Shown here: piece after piece, positions 25,561 through 34,335 of the stretch
Layout: every line of letters begins with the position of its first letter
How positions within the stretch are numbered: position 1 is the stretch's first letter
NCBI RefSeq assembly: GCF_024701375.2
Contig: NZ_CP113910.1
Span: forward strand, 868,001-932,000
Origin: Streptomyces sp. KMM 9044
GTDB taxonomy: Bacteria > Actinomycetota > Actinomycetes > Streptomycetales > Streptomycetaceae
Direction: 5' to 3'
DNA: 64,000 nt
Notes under the pieces: generated by a model
Seen by the model: the letters and a program-made list of their open reading frames with translations, nothing else
Database searches by the model: none
Told to the model about the DNA's origin: nothing
Translations under genes and position numbers: made by a program

Positions 25561-26376
25561 ATGAGCGACCCCGAGACGACGCCGGGAACCGCCGCACACC
25601 AGAAGATCGACACCTCGGTGCCGCATTCGGCCCGGATCTGGAACTACTGGCTGGGCGGCAAGGACAACTACCCGGTCGACGAGGAGGCCGGCGACGCGTA
25701 CACCGATGTCTTCCCCGGCATCGTGACCATCGCCCGCAGCAGCCGGGCCTTCCTGCGGCGCAACATCACGTATCTGGTCACCGAGGCCGGCATCCGGCAG
25801 TTCCTGGACATCGGGACGGGCCTGCCGACCGCCGACAACACCCACGAGGTCGCCCAGCGCATCGCCCCGGAGAGCAGGATCGTCTACGTCGACAACGACC
25901 CGATGGTCCTGGCGCACGCCCGCGCCCTGCTCTACTCCGCCCCCGAGGGAGCGACCGCCTACATCGACTCCAACGTGCTGGACCCGGAGCGCGTCCTGGA
26001 AGCCGCCGCCAAGACGCTGGACCTCTCCCGCCCCACCGCCCTCATCCTCAGCAACATCCTGGGCCACATCGCCGACCAGGACGAGGCGCGTTCCATCGTC
26101 GCGCGGCTGATGGACGCGCTGCCGTCCGGCAGCTACCTGTCCGTCAACGACGGTTCACGGGGGATCGACCCGGGCTTCGAGCAGGCCCAGGACGGCTACA
26201 ACAAGAGCGGTGCCGTGCCGTACAACCTGCGCACCGTCGACGAGATCACCTCGTTCTTCGACGGCCTGGAGCTCCTGGAGCCCGGCGTCGTCTCGGTCAC
26301 CCGGTGGCGTCCGGACGCCGACGCGGCCGACGCGCCGGTCATCGCCGAGCACGGCGGCCTCGCCCGCAAGCCGTGA
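25561..26376 (+). CDS. DUF574-family S-adenosylmethionine-dependent methyltransferase
   Basis: 271 aa. The typical opening ARIWNYWLGGKDNYPVD, the SAM site QFLDIGTGLPTADNTHEVAQ and YVDNDPMVLAHARALL identify the family (PF04672). It is abundant in Streptomyces and largely uncharacterised. The start is the ATG after GAGAGACGG. It is monocistronic, with a strong terminator behind it. Confidence 0.9.
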   Translation: MSDPETTPGTAAHQKIDTSVPHSARIWNYWLGGKDNYPVDEEAGDAYTDVFPGIVTIARSSRAFLRRNITYLVTEAGIRQFLDIGTGLPTADNTHEVAQRIAPESRIVYVDNDPMVLAHARALLYSAPEGATAYIDSNVLDPERVLEAAAKTLDLSRPTALILSNILGHIADQDEARSIVARLMDALPSGSYLSVNDGSRGIDPGFEQAQDGYNKSGAVPYNLRTVDEITSFFDGLELLEPGVVSVTRWRPDADAADAPVIAEHGGLARKP

Positions 26377-26382
26377 CCCCCT

Positions 26383-26421
26383 GCCGGGTGCCGCGGCCCC
26401 TTGTGGCCCGCGGCACCCGGC
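26383..26421 (+). terminator. Strong terminator after the DUF574 gene
   Basis: A perfect 14-bp stem (GCCGGGTGCCGCGG / CCGCGGCACCCGGC) with an 11-nt loop, followed by TCTCCCCTC. It starts 7 nt after the stop codon. Confidence 0.82.
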
Positions 26422-26621
26422 TCTCCCCTCGACGGCCGGCCCGCCGTAAACCGTCTGAACCCAGGGGAAGTACGGCAAAGCTCCACCCGTGACGGTGCTC
26501 CCCTGTCACCTCGCGCCTACGGAGCGAGTTCACACTTCCGCCCCACAGGGAAGCGTGTGAGACTGGCGTCCCGTCCGCAGTGCGGGCCCTCTTCCGCACC
26601 GACCCCCACGAGAAGTGCGAC

Positions 26622-27287
26622 GTGCGTTCCTTTCCTCTGCCGATAGCCCTGACCGCGCGCCTGTCCCCGGTGGTCGTCCTCGCCGCGGCGGGCTGGGCCC
26701 TGTCGTCCGGACCGTCGTCCGAACCGCAGGCCGCCGAGAAGAAGCCGGCCGGGTCGACGGGATCGCAGTCCGCCTCCGCCCCGCCGGCGACGACCGTCCC
26801 GAAGACGTACAGCGCCGCTCCCGCGCCCTGCGACAGCATCACCGGGAAGACCGTCAAGGCCCTTGTGCCGGGGGCGAAGGCGGCCGGCAAGGAGATCAGG
26901 TCCACCGACTCCGATCTGCGCCGCACCTGTTCGTGGAACGCGCTCGACGGCTACGAGTACCGCTGGCTCGACGTGTCCTTCGAGGTCCTGCAGTCGGACG
27001 ACGCGGCCGAGGAGTCGTACCAGGGGCGGCTGAAGGACAGGAGCGGCGGAGGCGAGGTACCCGGGCTCGGTGACGCCGGATACTCGGTCGTGGACCTCAC
27101 CACCGAGGACAACCAGCAGACCCGTGAGGGCGTGGTGGTGGCCCGCGCCTCCAACGCGCTGGTGGTCGTGACGTACAACGGCAGCGACTTCGAGTCGAAG
27201 AAGGCGCCCTCCACGGACGAGGTCAACAAGGGCGCCATCAAGGCCGCCAAGGAAGCGATGGCGGCGCTGCTCGACGGCAGGGCCTGA
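26622..27287 (+). CDS. Exported DUF3558-like protein
   Basis: 221 aa from the GTG at 26622, with GAGAAG 8 nt before it. A hydrophobic N-terminal segment (LSPVVVLAAAGWAL) acts as signal or anchor, followed by an Ala/Ser/Pro/Thr linker. The globular part begins APCDSITGKTVKALVPGA and contains RRTCSWN, the Cys pair typical of DUF3558. No lipobox Cys is present. The function is unknown; it is probably cell-surface located. Confidence 0.75.
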   Translation: MRSFPLPIALTARLSPVVVLAAAGWALSSGPSSEPQAAEKKPAGSTGSQSASAPPATTVPKTYSAAPAPCDSITGKTVKALVPGAKAAGKEIRSTDSDLRRTCSWNALDGYEYRWLDVSFEVLQSDDAAEESYQGRLKDRSGGGEVPGLGDAGYSVVDLTTEDNQQTREGVVVARASNALVVVTYNGSDFESKKAPSTDEVNKGAIKAAKEAMAALLDGRA

Positions 27288-27311
27288 CCCGGCCCGTGCG
27301 GGCCCGGGTCA
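27285..27311. terminator. Bidirectional hairpin containing both convergent stop codons
   Basis: TGACCCGG(C)CCG...CGGGCCCGGGTCA folds to a near-perfect stem with a one-base bulge. The TGA of the left gene and the TCA (TGA on the other strand) of the right gene form its two ends. Confidence 0.68.
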
Positions 27312-28331
27312 GCCGTTGACTGTCGGGATCACGTGTGTCCCGTACACGTCGATCACGGTTTCCGGGGCGTCGTGCATGTCATAGACCGCGAACTGGTCGA
27401 CGCCCAGGGCGCGGAGCGCCTCCAGCTTCTCGACGTGCTGTTCCACCGTGCCGATCAGGCAGAACCGGTCGACGATCCGGTCGGGCACGAACGCGGTGCC
27501 GGGGTTGCCGCTGCGGCCGTGGTGGGCGTAGTCGTACTCCTGGCGGGAGGCGATGTAGTCGGTCAGTTCGTGCGGGACGACGCCGCTGTCGGCACCGTAC
27601 CGGGCGACCAGGTCGGCGACGTGGTTGCCGACCATCCCGCCGAACCAGCGGCACTGTTCGCGCGCGTGGGCGAGGGCCTTCCGGGAGTCGTCCTCGGTGA
27701 CGTAGGCCGGTGCGGCGACGCAGACGGTCACCTCGGCGGGGTCGCGACCGGCGGCGGCCGCGGCGTCCTTGACGGCCTTGACCATGGTCTCGGTGAGGTA
27801 GGGGTCGGCGAGTTGGAGGATGAACCCGTCGGCCTCCTCCCCGGCCATCTTCAGCGCCTTCGGCCCGTACGCGGCCATCCACACGGGGAGGCGGGAGCCC
27901 TCCCCGATCCAGGGGAAGCGGACGACGGTGCCGCCGCCGAGGTCGACCTCCCCGCCCTCGGCGAGGGTGCGGATGGTCTTCATGGCCTCGCTCATGCGGG
28001 CCAGGGTGTTGGGTGCGCGGCCGGCGACCCGCATCGCGGAGTCGCCCCGGCCGATGCCGCAGACGGTGCGGTTGCCGAACATGTCGTTGAGGGTGGCGAA
28101 GGTGGAGGCGGTGACCTCCCAGGTACGGGTGCCCGGGTTGGTGACCATCGGGCCGACGGTGAGCGTCGTCGTGTGGGCGAGGATCTGGCTGTAGATGACG
28201 AAGGGTTCCTGCCAGAGCACGGCGGAGTCGAAGGTCCAGCCGTGGGTGAAGCCGGCCTGTTCGGCACGCTTCATCAGGTCGACGACCCGCGAGGCAGGCG
28301 GGTCGGTCTGCAGAACGAGTCCGAAGTCCAT
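27309..28331 (-). CDS. LLM-class flavin/F420-dependent oxidoreductase (TIGR03842-like)
   Basis: 340 aa. The start MDFGLVLQTDPPAS, then TVGPMVTNPGTRTWEVTAS and GIGRGDSAMRVAG are luciferase-like monooxygenase/F420 dehydrogenase motifs. It lies 11 bp downstream of the dihydropyrimidinase gene and is the last gene of the pyrimidine operon. It may perform a redox step there, but neither cofactor nor substrate can be read directly. Confidence 0.87.
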   Translation of the reverse strand: MDFGLVLQTDPPASRVVDLMKRAEQAGFTHGWTFDSAVLWQEPFVIYSQILAHTTTLTVGPMVTNPGTRTWEVTASTFATLNDMFGNRTVCGIGRGDSAMRVAGRAPNTLARMSEAMKTIRTLAEGGEVDLGGGTVVRFPWIGEGSRLPVWMAAYGPKALKMAGEEADGFILQLADPYLTETMVKAVKDAAAAAGRDPAEVTVCVAAPAYVTEDDSRKALAHAREQCRWFGGMVGNHVADLVARYGADSGVVPHELTDYIASRQEYDYAHHGRSGNPGTAFVPDRIVDRFCLIGTVEQHVEKLEALRALGVDQFAVYDMHDAPETVIDVYGTHVIPTVNG

Positions 28332-28342
28332 CCGTTTTGCTC

Positions 28343-29758
28343 CTAGTTGAGGTACTGGCAGGTGGACCGCGGGGTGTAGACACCATGGCCCGCGCGGCCG
28401 GTGTACTCCCGCTCGGTGATGACGGGTTCACCGCGCGAGAGCACGGTCTCGACGCGGCCGGTGACGCGCTTGCCCTCGTAGGCCGAGTAGTCGACGTTCA
28501 TGTGGTGGGTCTCGGCGGAGATGACCTGCTCGACGTGCGGGTCGTAGATCACGACGTCGGCGTCGGCGCCGGGCGCGACGGTGCCCTTCTTCGGGTACAG
28601 GCCGAACATGCGGGCCGGGGTGGCGCAGGCGATCTCGATCCAGCGTCGGCGGGTGAGGTGCCCGTCGACCACTGCCTGGTGGAGCAGGTCCATTCGGTTC
28701 TCGACGCCCGGCAGGCCGTTGGGAATCCTGGAGAAGTCGCCGCGACCGAGGTCCTTCTGGCCGGTGAAGCAGAACGGGCAGTGGTCGGTGGAGACCACCT
28801 GGAGGTCGTTGGTGCGCAGGCCCCGCCACAGCGCGGCCTGATGCTCCTTCGGCCTCAGGGGCGTGCTGCACACGTACTTGGCACCCTCGAAGCCCGGCTC
28901 GGCGAGGTTGTCGGTGGACAGGAACAGGTACTGCGGGCAGGTCTCGCCGAAGACGTTCAGGCCCTCGTCGCGGGCCCGCGCCAGTTCGGCGACCGCCTCC
29001 GTCGCGGAGACGTGGACGACGTACAGCGGGGCGCCGGCGACCTGGGCGAGGCGGATGGCGCGGTGGGTGGCCTCGGCCTCCAGCAGGGCCTTGCGGACCT
29101 CGCCGTGGTGGCGGGGGTCCGTCTCGCCGCGGGCCAGAGCCTGTTCGACGAGGACGTCGATCGCGATGCCGTTCTCGGCGTGCATCATGATCAGGCCACC
29201 GTTCTCGGCGGAGCGCTGCATGGCGCGCAGGATCTGTCCGTCGTCGCTGTAGAAGACGCCGGGGTAGGCCATGAACTGCTTGAAGGAGGTGACGCCCTCC
29301 TCGACCAGCCGGTCCATCTCCTTGAGGGTGCCCGGGTTCACGTCGGAGACGATCATGTGGAAGCCGTAGTCGACGGCGCAGTTGCCCTCGGCCTTGGCGT
29401 GCCAGGCGTCCAGTCCCTCGCGCAGGGAGCGGCCGACGCTCTGCACGGCGAAGTCGACGACGGTCGTCGTGCCGCCCCAGGCGGCGGCCCGGGTGCCGGT
29501 CTCGAAGGTGTCGGAGGCGAAGGTGCCGCCGAACGGCAGTTCCATGTGGGTGTGGGCGTCGACGCCGCCCGGAAGGACGTATTTCCCGGTGGCGTCGATG
29601 ATCCGGTCCGCGGTGAACGTCGGGGCGGTGAACGTCCCGGCGGCCGGGGAGCCCGAGGCGGCGAGGGCCGCGATGCGGCCGTCCTCGATCAGGACGTCGG
29701 CGTGGAGTTCGTCGGAAGCCGTGATGACGAGGCCACCACGGATGACGGTACGGCTCAT
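28343..29758 (-). CDS. hydA: Dihydropyrimidinase / D-hydantoinase
   Basis: 471 aa from the ATG at 29758. Zinc ligands H69 and H71 (DAHTHMELPFGG), the carboxylated lysine K160 (SFKQFMAYPG), HAENG, YVVHVSATEA and STDHCPF are all present. It opens dihydrouracil, dihydrothymine or hydantoin rings to N-carbamoyl amino acids. Upstream genes encode the next two steps, so the operon covers ring opening, decarbamoylation and transamination. Confidence 0.94.
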   Translation of the reverse strand: MSRTVIRGGLVITASDELHADVLIEDGRIAALAASGSPAAGTFTAPTFTADRIIDATGKYVLPGGVDAHTHMELPFGGTFASDTFETGTRAAAWGGTTTVVDFAVQSVGRSLREGLDAWHAKAEGNCAVDYGFHMIVSDVNPGTLKEMDRLVEEGVTSFKQFMAYPGVFYSDDGQILRAMQRSAENGGLIMMHAENGIAIDVLVEQALARGETDPRHHGEVRKALLEAEATHRAIRLAQVAGAPLYVVHVSATEAVAELARARDEGLNVFGETCPQYLFLSTDNLAEPGFEGAKYVCSTPLRPKEHQAALWRGLRTNDLQVVSTDHCPFCFTGQKDLGRGDFSRIPNGLPGVENRMDLLHQAVVDGHLTRRRWIEIACATPARMFGLYPKKGTVAPGADADVVIYDPHVEQVISAETHHMNVDYSAYEGKRVTGRVETVLSRGEPVITEREYTGRAGHGVYTPRSTCQYLN

Positions 29759-29915
29759 GCGTGCACGCTCCGCTGGGTCGTGGTCGAAAGGTGCGGGTCG
29801 TTGGCGGCCGGCCGCGCCCGCGCGGCGGTAGCCGCTCGTCGGTCCCGGTACCGCACCCCGTGCGGGCTTCGCCCCGCGCGGGGGACGCGGACAGCCGGGG
29901 GTGGGCGTCGGGCCG

Positions 29916-31202
29916 CTACCGGAGGCTCCGCAGAGCCTGTTCGAGGATGGCGGCGCCCTCCTCGGCCTCCGCGACGTTGAGGGACAGGGGCGGGGCGATG
30001 CGCAGGGCGCTGGTGTTGTGACCACCGCCCTTGCCGATGAGCAGTCCTCCTCGGCGGGCGGCCTCCAGCACGGCGGAGGCCGCCCGGGGGTCGGCCTCGT
30101 CGGTGCCCGGTCTGGTCAGCTCGACGCCGATCATCAGGCCGCGCCCGCGGACCTCCCGTACGGCGGGCACCTGGGCGGCGACGGCCCGCAGGCGTTCGAT
30201 GAGCAGGCCGCCGACTCGCCGGGCGTTGCCCTGGAGGTCGTGTTCGAGGAGATGGGTGAGGTTGGCCAGGCCGGCGGCCATGGTGACCTGGGTGCCACCG
30301 AACGTCGAGATGCTCTGGGAGTCCAGGCAGTTCATGATCTCGGCGCGGGCGACGACGCCGCCGATGGACATGCCGTTGCCGATGCCCTTGGCGAAGGTCA
30401 CGATGTCGGGCGGGCCGTTTCGGGCGTGTGCCTGCCAGCCCCAGAAGTGTTCACCGGTGCGGCCCCAGCCGGTCTGCACCTCGTCGGAGATCCACAGCAC
30501 GCCGTGCGCGTGCAGGACTTCACGGAACGCCGCGTACAGTCCGTCGGGCGGTGAAGTGAAGCCGCCGACGCCCTGGATCGGCTCGGCGATCAGGGCCGCG
30601 GGCGGACGGGTGTGGCCGAGCAGGTCCTTGAGGTCGTCGACGCAGGCCGCGATGAACCCGTCGTCGCCGAGTGTGGCGTACGGGCCGCGGGTGCGAACGC
30701 CTCCGTGCACGTACAGGGTGTGCAGCGGGGACAGCCCGGTCGGGGACCATCCGCGGTTGCCGGTGATGCCGACGGCACTGAAGGAGCGGCCGTGGTAGCT
30801 GTTGCGCATCGCCAGGACGGTGTTGCTGCGCCGGTGGGCGGTCGCGAGCAGCAGGGCGGTGTCGTTGGCCTCGGTGCCGGAGGTGGTGAAGAAGACGCGG
30901 GCGTCCGGGATGCCGCTCAACTGGACGACTCGTTCTGCCAGTTCGACCATCTGCCGGTTGAGGTAGAGGGTGGAGGAGTGGATGATCCGCCCGGCCTGCT
31001 CGGCGACCGCCTTCGTCACCTCGGGCAGGGCGTGAGCGGTCATGGTGGTGAGGATGCCGCCGAAGAAGTCGAGGTACCGGTTGCCCTCGGAGTCCCAGAC
31101 GTGGCGGCCCTCGCCGTGGGTGATCTCGATCGGCTCCTCGTAGTAGAGGGCGAGCCAGTCGGGGAGCACGGAGCGGTGGCGGCCCAGGAGGTCGTCGGTC
31201 AC
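29916..31202 (-). CDS. Class III pyridoxal-phosphate aminotransferase (beta-alanine/omega-amino acid type)
   Basis: 428 aa from the GTG at 31202, whose GTGA overlaps the amidohydrolase stop. PLP lysine K272 (TFAKGIGNG), ISDEVQTGWGRTG (D240), SGTEAND and NSYHGRS are classic class III features. In this operon it probably removes the amino group of beta-alanine or beta-aminoisobutyrate to give a semialdehyde. No semialdehyde dehydrogenase gene is adjacent. Confidence 0.9.
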   Translation of the reverse strand: MTDDLLGRHRSVLPDWLALYYEEPIEITHGEGRHVWDSEGNRYLDFFGGILTTMTAHALPEVTKAVAEQAGRIIHSSTLYLNRQMVELAERVVQLSGIPDARVFFTTSGTEANDTALLLATAHRRSNTVLAMRNSYHGRSFSAVGITGNRGWSPTGLSPLHTLYVHGGVRTRGPYATLGDDGFIAACVDDLKDLLGHTRPPAALIAEPIQGVGGFTSPPDGLYAAFREVLHAHGVLWISDEVQTGWGRTGEHFWGWQAHARNGPPDIVTFAKGIGNGMSIGGVVARAEIMNCLDSQSISTFGGTQVTMAAGLANLTHLLEHDLQGNARRVGGLLIERLRAVAAQVPAVREVRGRGLMIGVELTRPGTDEADPRAASAVLEAARRGGLLIGKGGGHNTSALRIAPPLSLNVAEAEEGAAILEQALRSLR

Positions 31203-32041
31203 GGCCGCACCAGCCCTTCGTAGGCGTCGGGGCGGCGGTCGCGGTAGAAGGCCCACTGCTGCCGCACCTCCTCGATGAGGCCGAGGTCGAGGTCGCGGAC
31301 CACGAGTTCCTCCTTGCTGTCACTGGCGACCTCGCCGACGAACTGTCCCCGGGGGTCGACGAAGTACGAGGTGCCGTAGAAGTCGTTGTCCCCGTACTCC
31401 TCCTGGCCCACGCGGTTGATCGCGGCGACGAAGTACTCGTTGGCGACGGCCGCGGCCGGCTGTTCCAGCCGCCACAGGTGGGACGAGAGTCCGCGGTGCG
31501 TGGCGGACGGGTTGTAGACCAACTGGGCTCCGTTGAGTCCTAGTTGACGCCATCCCTCCGGGAAGTGGCGGTCGTAGCAGATGTAGACGCCGACCTTGCC
31601 GACAGCGGTGTCGAAGACGGGCCAGCCGAGGTTGCCGGGCTTGAAGTAGAACTTCTCCCAGAACCCCTTGACCTGAGGGATGTGGTGCTTGCGGTACTTG
31701 CCGAGGACGGTGCCGTCGGCGTCGATCACGGCGGCGGTGTTGTAGTAGAACCCCGACTGCTCGACCTCGAACACCGGAACGACGATCACCATGCCGGTCT
31801 CGCGGGCCAGTTCCCGCATCCGGGTGACGGTCGGTCCGTCGGGCACGGGCTCGGCCCAGCGGTAGTGCTCGGCGTCCTGGACCTGGCAGAAGTAGGGGGA
31901 GTTGAAGACCTCCTGGAACCCGATGATCCTCGCGCCCCGCCGGGCCGCCTCGCGGGCGTGCTCCTCGTGTTTCGCCAGCATGGACTCGGTGTCGCCGGTC
32001 CAGGTAGCCTGGACCAGGGCGGCACGTACGACGTTGGCCAT
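31199..32041 (-). CDS. Beta-ureidopropionase / N-carbamoyl-beta-alanine amidohydrolase (nitrilase fold)
   Basis: 280 aa from the ATG at 32041 with AAGGAG 7 nt upstream. The nitrilase triad is E44 (FQEVFNSPY), K118 (KYRKHHIP) and C155 (CYDRHFPE). It hydrolyses N-carbamoyl-beta-alanine to beta-alanine, CO2 and ammonia. It is the first gene of the four-gene operon. The reducing first step (dihydropyrimidine dehydrogenase) is not in the window, so uracil or hydantoin use needs a gene elsewhere. Confidence 0.92.
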   Translation of the reverse strand: MANVVRAALVQATWTGDTESMLAKHEEHAREAARRGARIIGFQEVFNSPYFCQVQDAEHYRWAEPVPDGPTVTRMRELARETGMVIVVPVFEVEQSGFYYNTAAVIDADGTVLGKYRKHHIPQVKGFWEKFYFKPGNLGWPVFDTAVGKVGVYICYDRHFPEGWRQLGLNGAQLVYNPSATHRGLSSHLWRLEQPAAAVANEYFVAAINRVGQEEYGDNDFYGTSYFVDPRGQFVGEVASDSKEELVVRDLDLGLIEEVRQQWAFYRDRRPDAYEGLVRP

Positions 32042-32227
32042 GAGCTGCTCCTTCGACGCGACGTCAGCGCCTCTACGCCCGTAGAAGCGGTCGTAGAGGG
32101 ACGAACGTAAGCCCCCTGCACGGCCTTGCCAAGACCATCGTCGTGAAGCCGCGGAGTCGATCGTGTTTCGCACTCCGGTGGGTGAGTACCCGCACGGGCC
32201 GGTCGGGGCCTGTCCGGCGGGACCCGG

Positions 32228-33622
32228 TCAGGTGGTGAACCCGGCGACGCGCAGGGCGTGCAGCAGGTCCCAGTACCGCTCCTCGGAGACGCCCCGGGCG
32301 GCGCCGAGGAGCAGCGGGACGAGTCGCTCGGGTCCGGGGGCGGCGCTGCGGGCCGCCTCCGCGGGAGTGCGCATCCTGACGTAGGCGTCGAGGAGCGTGC
32401 GCACCTCGCGATGGCGGTGCTCGGCGTCCAGTGCGAGGACCGCCCGGCCGGTTTCCTCGGCGGGCCGTACGACACCCTGGCGCAGGATCTGCTCGCTGTC
32501 GTGCGCGTGCCCCGCCGCGGTCAGCGCGTCGGCCGCGGCGACCAGCCGGCCGGCGGGCAGGGAGGCGGCCTCCCACAGCAGCGTCGTCCAGTCGGCGCCC
32601 AGCCCCGCGCTCCGCATCCCGTCCGCGAGCAGCGGGAGGCGGGCGGCGGGCCACGACGCGGCCTCGGTGAGCAGGGCGTGCGCCTCGCCGCTGCGCCCGT
32701 CGCGGCGCAGCAGCGCGAGGGTGCCGACGAGGCGGTCGACCTCCTGCCGCTGAGCCGCGTCGGCGGGATCCTCGGCCGCCCACGACGCACCGCGCGCTCC
32801 GGAAGACGCCCGCGCCCGCTCCTCCCCCGTGTCGTCGGCGACCCCCGCGAAGCGTGCGCCACGCGGGGTGCGGACGGTACGGGCGGCGGGGGCCGACCCG
32901 GGGCCGGGAGCGGGCTCGGCCGGGGCGAGGGAGGGCGGTACGACGACGGGGGCGGCCTCCTCGTCCGCCACACCGGTGAAGCGGGCGCTGCCTCGACGCC
33001 GTTTGCGCTGCTTGGGCACAGGGGTGGGCCGGCCGTCGAGGGCGTCGCGGCGGGCGGCCTCCAGGACGGGGCCCGGACCCGGTACGGGTTCCGGGCCGGG
33101 GTGCGTCTGCCGTGCCCGTCGGTCCAGGGCGGTCGCGCGGTCCCGCAGTTCCGCGCACCGCGCAGTGGCCCGGTCGTGGTCGTCGCGGGCCCAGGCGAGA
33201 TCGACGCCGAGCGCGTCGGCCTCCGCCCGGGTGGCGGCACGGGCGAGGGCATCGCTCAGGTGCGCGTGCCGCTCCCCCGCGTACTTCTGCTCGCGGAGCG
33301 TCACGTCGAGCCGGTCACCGAGCGCCTCCCGGGCACCGGGCCGGGCGTCGTACGCGGCGAGGGCGGCGGCGTGCAGGTCACGGGCCTTCGGCGTCGCGGA
33401 CTCGGCGGCGCCTGCGCCGTGGACGGTACGCAGGTCCTGGAGCAGAGCCTCCACCACGTCCCAGGGCGGCACCTCACGCCCGTCGAGACAGGCCCGCATG
33501 CCGTCGGGGTCCCGGTGCCAGAACACCGCGCACCAGCCATCGGACGGGTCCAGCCGGGCCAGCAGCCCGTGCAGGTAGTCCGCGAACTCCCGGATCCGGA
33601 CCGGGAGCGTCTCCACTGCCAT
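32228..33622 (-). CDS. Large hypothetical protein with coiled and helical repeat regions
   Basis: 464 aa. The ATG at 33622 has GGGAG six nt upstream; an ATG nine codons earlier is worse. The N-terminal 190 residues are helical (IREFADYLHGLLARLDP, then Arg/Ala/Asp-rich heptads). The middle is Pro/Ala-rich and contains two near-copies of ARF[TA]GVAD. The C-terminal 200 residues form helical hairpins of TPR-like character. I do not recognise a catalytic motif. The protein is probably a cytoplasmic scaffold; function unknown. Confidence 0.75.
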   Translation of the reverse strand: MAVETLPVRIREFADYLHGLLARLDPSDGWCAVFWHRDPDGMRACLDGREVPPWDVVEALLQDLRTVHGAGAAESATPKARDLHAAALAAYDARPGAREALGDRLDVTLREQKYAGERHAHLSDALARAATRAEADALGVDLAWARDDHDRATARCAELRDRATALDRRARQTHPGPEPVPGPGPVLEAARRDALDGRPTPVPKQRKRRRGSARFTGVADEEAAPVVVPPSLAPAEPAPGPGSAPAARTVRTPRGARFAGVADDTGEERARASSGARGASWAAEDPADAAQRQEVDRLVGTLALLRRDGRSGEAHALLTEAASWPAARLPLLADGMRSAGLGADWTTLLWEAASLPAGRLVAAADALTAAGHAHDSEQILRQGVVRPAEETGRAVLALDAEHRHREVRTLLDAYVRMRTPAEAARSAAPGPERLVPLLLGAARGVSEERYWDLLHALRVAGFTT

Positions 33623-34335
33623 AGCTAACTCCCGCTGCAACCGGAGCACTTCGTCCCGTAGGCAACACCCCTCGTGTTACGGGTGCGCTACAGGGAGTTT
33701 TCCGTGAGCGGGCAAGGTGCGCCCGCCGGGCGCGGCGACGGCCCGGCAGGCGTCCCCACCCGGGGCCTTCGGCCCAGGCGGCCACCGGTGACGCGACCGG
33801 CGCGCACCGGCCCACCAGCTCGTCCAACGGCAGGTCGAGGGCGCTGGCGCGGGCCGCCACTGTGGAGAACGCCGGGGTAGGGGCCCGCCCGGTCTCGATC
33901 TTCCGGAGGGTCTGCGGGGAGATGCCCGCACTCGCCGTGACGTGCGTCACGCTGCGACCGACGCTCCGCGGACTCCGGCGGGCCGTCGACGTGTCACACC
34001 CGCTCCGGCCCCGTCCCGACGTGCCGGGGCCGCGCCCCCGCAAGCCCTCGCAAGCCCTCGCAAGCCCCGGAGCGTGCCCCGCGCGGTGACGTGGTTCCGA
34101 GGTGCTGCCCCCCGTCGATCGTGCGAGGGTGTTCTACGAGCGCGCCGCGCCCACCACGCGTCGGGCGGCACGCCGCAGGCGGCACTCGCACCGCGGGGTC
34201 ACGCATGTGTGTAACCGGGAGACGGCCGGGCACCCGCGTCCGGACCGTACGTCGAGCAGTGAGCGCGCCCCGGGCCTCCTTCAGGTTCCCGGTCCCGCCC
34301 GGCCCTGGGAGATCCCTCGGGGGCGCCGGAACGGG
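33623..34335. other. 713-bp region holding only an XRE gene remnant
   Basis: Apart from the remnant at 33774-33980 I see no gene. The right part is the upstream region of the rightward clpC-type gene. No HspR (HAIR), CtsR or CIRCE operator is obvious there. Confidence 0.5.
33774..33980 (-). pseudogene. Remnant of a small XRE-family helix-turn-helix regulator
   Basis: THVTASAGISPQTLRKIETG, then RAPTPAFSTVA and LDLPLDELVGRC match the HTH and tail of small Streptomyces XRE proteins. The usual N-terminal helix is not in frame. Downstream reading runs without a stop deep into the neighbouring gene (to 33474), so the frame is damaged at both ends. Confidence 0.5.
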
